From Spinellus fusiger (taxonomy: Eukaryota > Mucoromycota > Mucoromycetes > Mucorales > Phycomycetaceae): a stretch of 64,000 nt of DNA. Shown piece by piece: positions 62,444 through 64,000 of the stretch; position 1 is the stretch's first letter, and the number at the start of each line of letters is the position of its first letter. The notes beneath the pieces were generated by a model, which had not been told where the DNA came from, did no database searches, and saw only the letters and a list, made by a program, of their open reading frames with translations. The stretch covers positions 124,001 through 188,000 of the forward strand of contig JALLLS010000032.1 in assembly GCA_025094145.1 (NCBI GenBank), given 5' to 3'. A program made the position numbers and the translations under genes.

Positions 62444-62556
62444 ATCCATAGCAATAGATCCATAGCAATAAATCCATATTAATAGATCCATATTAATAGA
62501 TCCATAGTAATAGATCCATAGTAATAGATCCATAGTAATAGATCCATAGTAATATA
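62444..62556. repeat. 14-bp tandem repeat, about eight units
   Basis: Consensus ATAGATCCATAGTA; early units are AGCA/ATTA variants and the last four are nearly identical. Confidence 0.9.
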
Positions 62557-62569
62557 ATATGTCCCTGTA

Positions 62570-62900
62570 AAATACACTTTTTTCCTATATCGTGACATGA
62601 TAGGTTGGAAGGATGTAGAGGACAGAAGATTAACGTTTCAATGTCAAATACAATGTAACGTCTTACAAGGAGATCACCCCAAATAGCGTATTCTCCTACA
62701 CACCCAAAGATTCTTCTGACCTTCAAGCGGTGATACACTCTTCCTTTTACGTCACAATAAAATTCCCTTTTATGGACATGTGTTTAAAATCAAAAGGTTT
62801 GCAAGTATCTAGATTATTATTTCCTTTTGTGAATACCTCAATATCAAATTGTGTTATCAATAGAATATATTGTTTATAAATACATCTTAATTTATTTTTG
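62570..62900 (-). repeat. Degenerate dispersed repeat, copy B
   Basis: Partner of 27415-27600. Reverse-strand translation gives ILLITQFDIEVFTKGNNN and, after a stop, RLKVRRIFGCVGEYAIWG and IVFDIETLIFCPLH fragments. It is a little better preserved than copy A but still broken. Confidence 0.5.
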
Positions 62901-63236
62901 CTTCTTTTCAAATCAATATCATTCTTAAACAATTGTAGTTCGATTATTTCCTTTTATATTCTAAAGATCTCCTGGTGTGTAAAGAATCGACAGGCAATCT
63001 ACCCAAAATGAAATAGAAACAAGTCACGTTATAGATCAGGTAGAGGCGGCACATGTCGCTTGTCTCTACAGAAATATAAGATCCGAGGAATTTCTACTTT
63101 TGGCTGTGTGTCTGTGTGTTTCCGATCTGCAATGACAAGACATTAGCCGTAGAGAAACTTGTATCAAAGGAACAGATTTGATGACAGGCCATGGACTGCT
63201 GTTGAGTATGAACAGAAGCCAATTCAGCTCAGACAA

Positions 63237-63268
<32 letters not shown>

Positions 63269-63270
63269 AA
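63237..63270. repeat. GAAA microsatellite
   Basis: About eight direct GAAA units. Confidence 0.9.
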
Positions 63271-63895
63271 AGACTGCAATGGGATAAAAATAGACTTGCT
63301 TTGATAGCTGGAATGGGGTGTCCAAGAACACACTTCTTTGTTTCTTTTGCAGTGGGTGGGTGACGTCGACTTAACAATAAAAACACAAGACAAGTTTAAC
63401 CCATCTAACCCATCTGACATGGATGAGCCTAACAAGTCTATATTCAACCAACAGTCACACCAACTGACACTAAGACTGACACTGACACTTGCGCACACGA
63501 TGAAACCCTTTTACGATTCTGATAGGACAAAACATATATAAAAAAGAGACGGGAAAACACCTGAGATAGAGAAACACAGTCCAATCGCACCCCAAAAGCA
63601 GACATTTCTGTCACACGACGTCTGTCTTTTTCTCTCGGATGATTACTGCTTTTTATTCGCTTCATGGCTTTCTCTCTTTTTCTCCCACCTTTTTTTTTCC
63701 TTCTCTTTTACGCATTCTCAGCTAATCATTCTCAATCAAGCCAAATCCATCGCCTCCCCTTTCTCTTTTCATCCTTCTTTTATTTCCACAGTCTATTTGA
63801 CGTGTCAAGTCTTGCAGGCCACTCTTTGCATGGAAAACACTCTGTATTTAAACTTCACCTTTCAGAATTAGTTATTGTTCAACCTCAGTATTACT

Positions 63896-64000
63896 ATGCG
63901 CTCCAATACGAAGCTTATCATCAGTCTTGTCAACAGAGTAGCCATGCGGGTAATAACATAAAAACAACAGCAACATCAACAGCTGTAGGGGGGAGGTCTT
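63896..64000 (+). CDS. 5' end of a gene cut by the window edge
   Basis: The ATG at 63896 opens MRSNTKLIISLVNRVAMR and meets a GTAATA donor-like site at 63950, after which the frame closes. A TATTTAAAC box lies 50 bp upstream, at a typical distance. The basic, Ser/hydrophobic start could be a targeting peptide. Too little is visible to name it. Confidence 0.35.

Larger units (their letters stand above)
62119..63895. other. Intergenic region with tandem array and repeat relic
   Basis: No intact gene. It holds the 14-bp array (62444-62556), the second copy of the degenerate repeat (62570-62900) and a (GAAA)n microsatellite at 63237-63270. TATTTAAAC at 63846 may be the TATA region of the gene that begins at the right edge. 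Confidence 0.6.

Noticed and set aside
62444..62556. CRISPR-like repetition
   Set aside because: Units are contiguous without spacers, in a eukaryotic genome; a simple tandem repeat.

Overview
The window is nuclear DNA from a fungus. Genes are broken by many short introns (mostly 50-120 bp, GTAAGT-like donors, AG acceptors), are closely packed, often divergent, and are separated by AT-rich spacers. There are no bacterial operons, rRNA genes or CRISPR arrays. The mix of a long RNA-dependent RNA polymerase, intron-rich genes and AT-rich spacers would suit an early-diverging (Mucoromycota-like) fungus, but that placement is an inference. All exon models were built by eye from reading frame and splice signals; where I say the phase closes, the exon lengths sum to a multiple of three.

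Layout. 1-16.9 kb: a partial URB2-like ribosome-biogenesis gene, a PP2A activator (PTPA), an RNA-dependent RNA polymerase, a small nucleolar-type unknown, an UNC-45/SHE4 UCS myosin chaperone and a GH5 glycosylceramidase/steryl-glucosidase. Two nearly identical 1.5 kb palindromic mobile elements (3949-5473 and 12775-14289) sit directly behind the PTPA and UNC-45 stop codons. Each has two 486-bp inverted arms around a 553-bp spacer that carries a Tc1/mariner relic. They bracket the RdRP gene. 16.9-21.3 kb is a gene desert.

21.3-27.9 kb: a four-span membrane protein, a tRNA-like relic, an RPR2/RPP21 RNase P subunit, sorting nexin SNX4 (11 exons) and a decayed repeat. 27.9-41.8 kb: a 1676-aa PHD/extended-PHD chromatin protein, retromer VPS29, a CAMK-type kinase resembling yeast YPL150W, and a fungal unknown with two hydrophobic segments. 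43.6-45 kb: a secreted acid phosphatase with an apparent frameshift. 45-48.9 kb is empty. 48.9-57 kb: nuclear cap-binding CBP80, an RTC4-domain protein and the mitochondrial branched-chain 2-oxoacid dehydrogenase E2. 59-62.1 kb: a proline/serine-rich unknown with a C-terminal Cys/Arg motif. A truncated gene starts at the right edge.

Functional links: SNX4 and VPS29 both act in endosomal retrieval. CBP80, RPR2 and URB2 act in RNA metabolism. The most intriguing arrangement is the RNA-silencing polymerase flanked by two long perfect-looking hairpin elements that could, if transcribed, give the double-stranded RNA its pathway handles. That link is inference.
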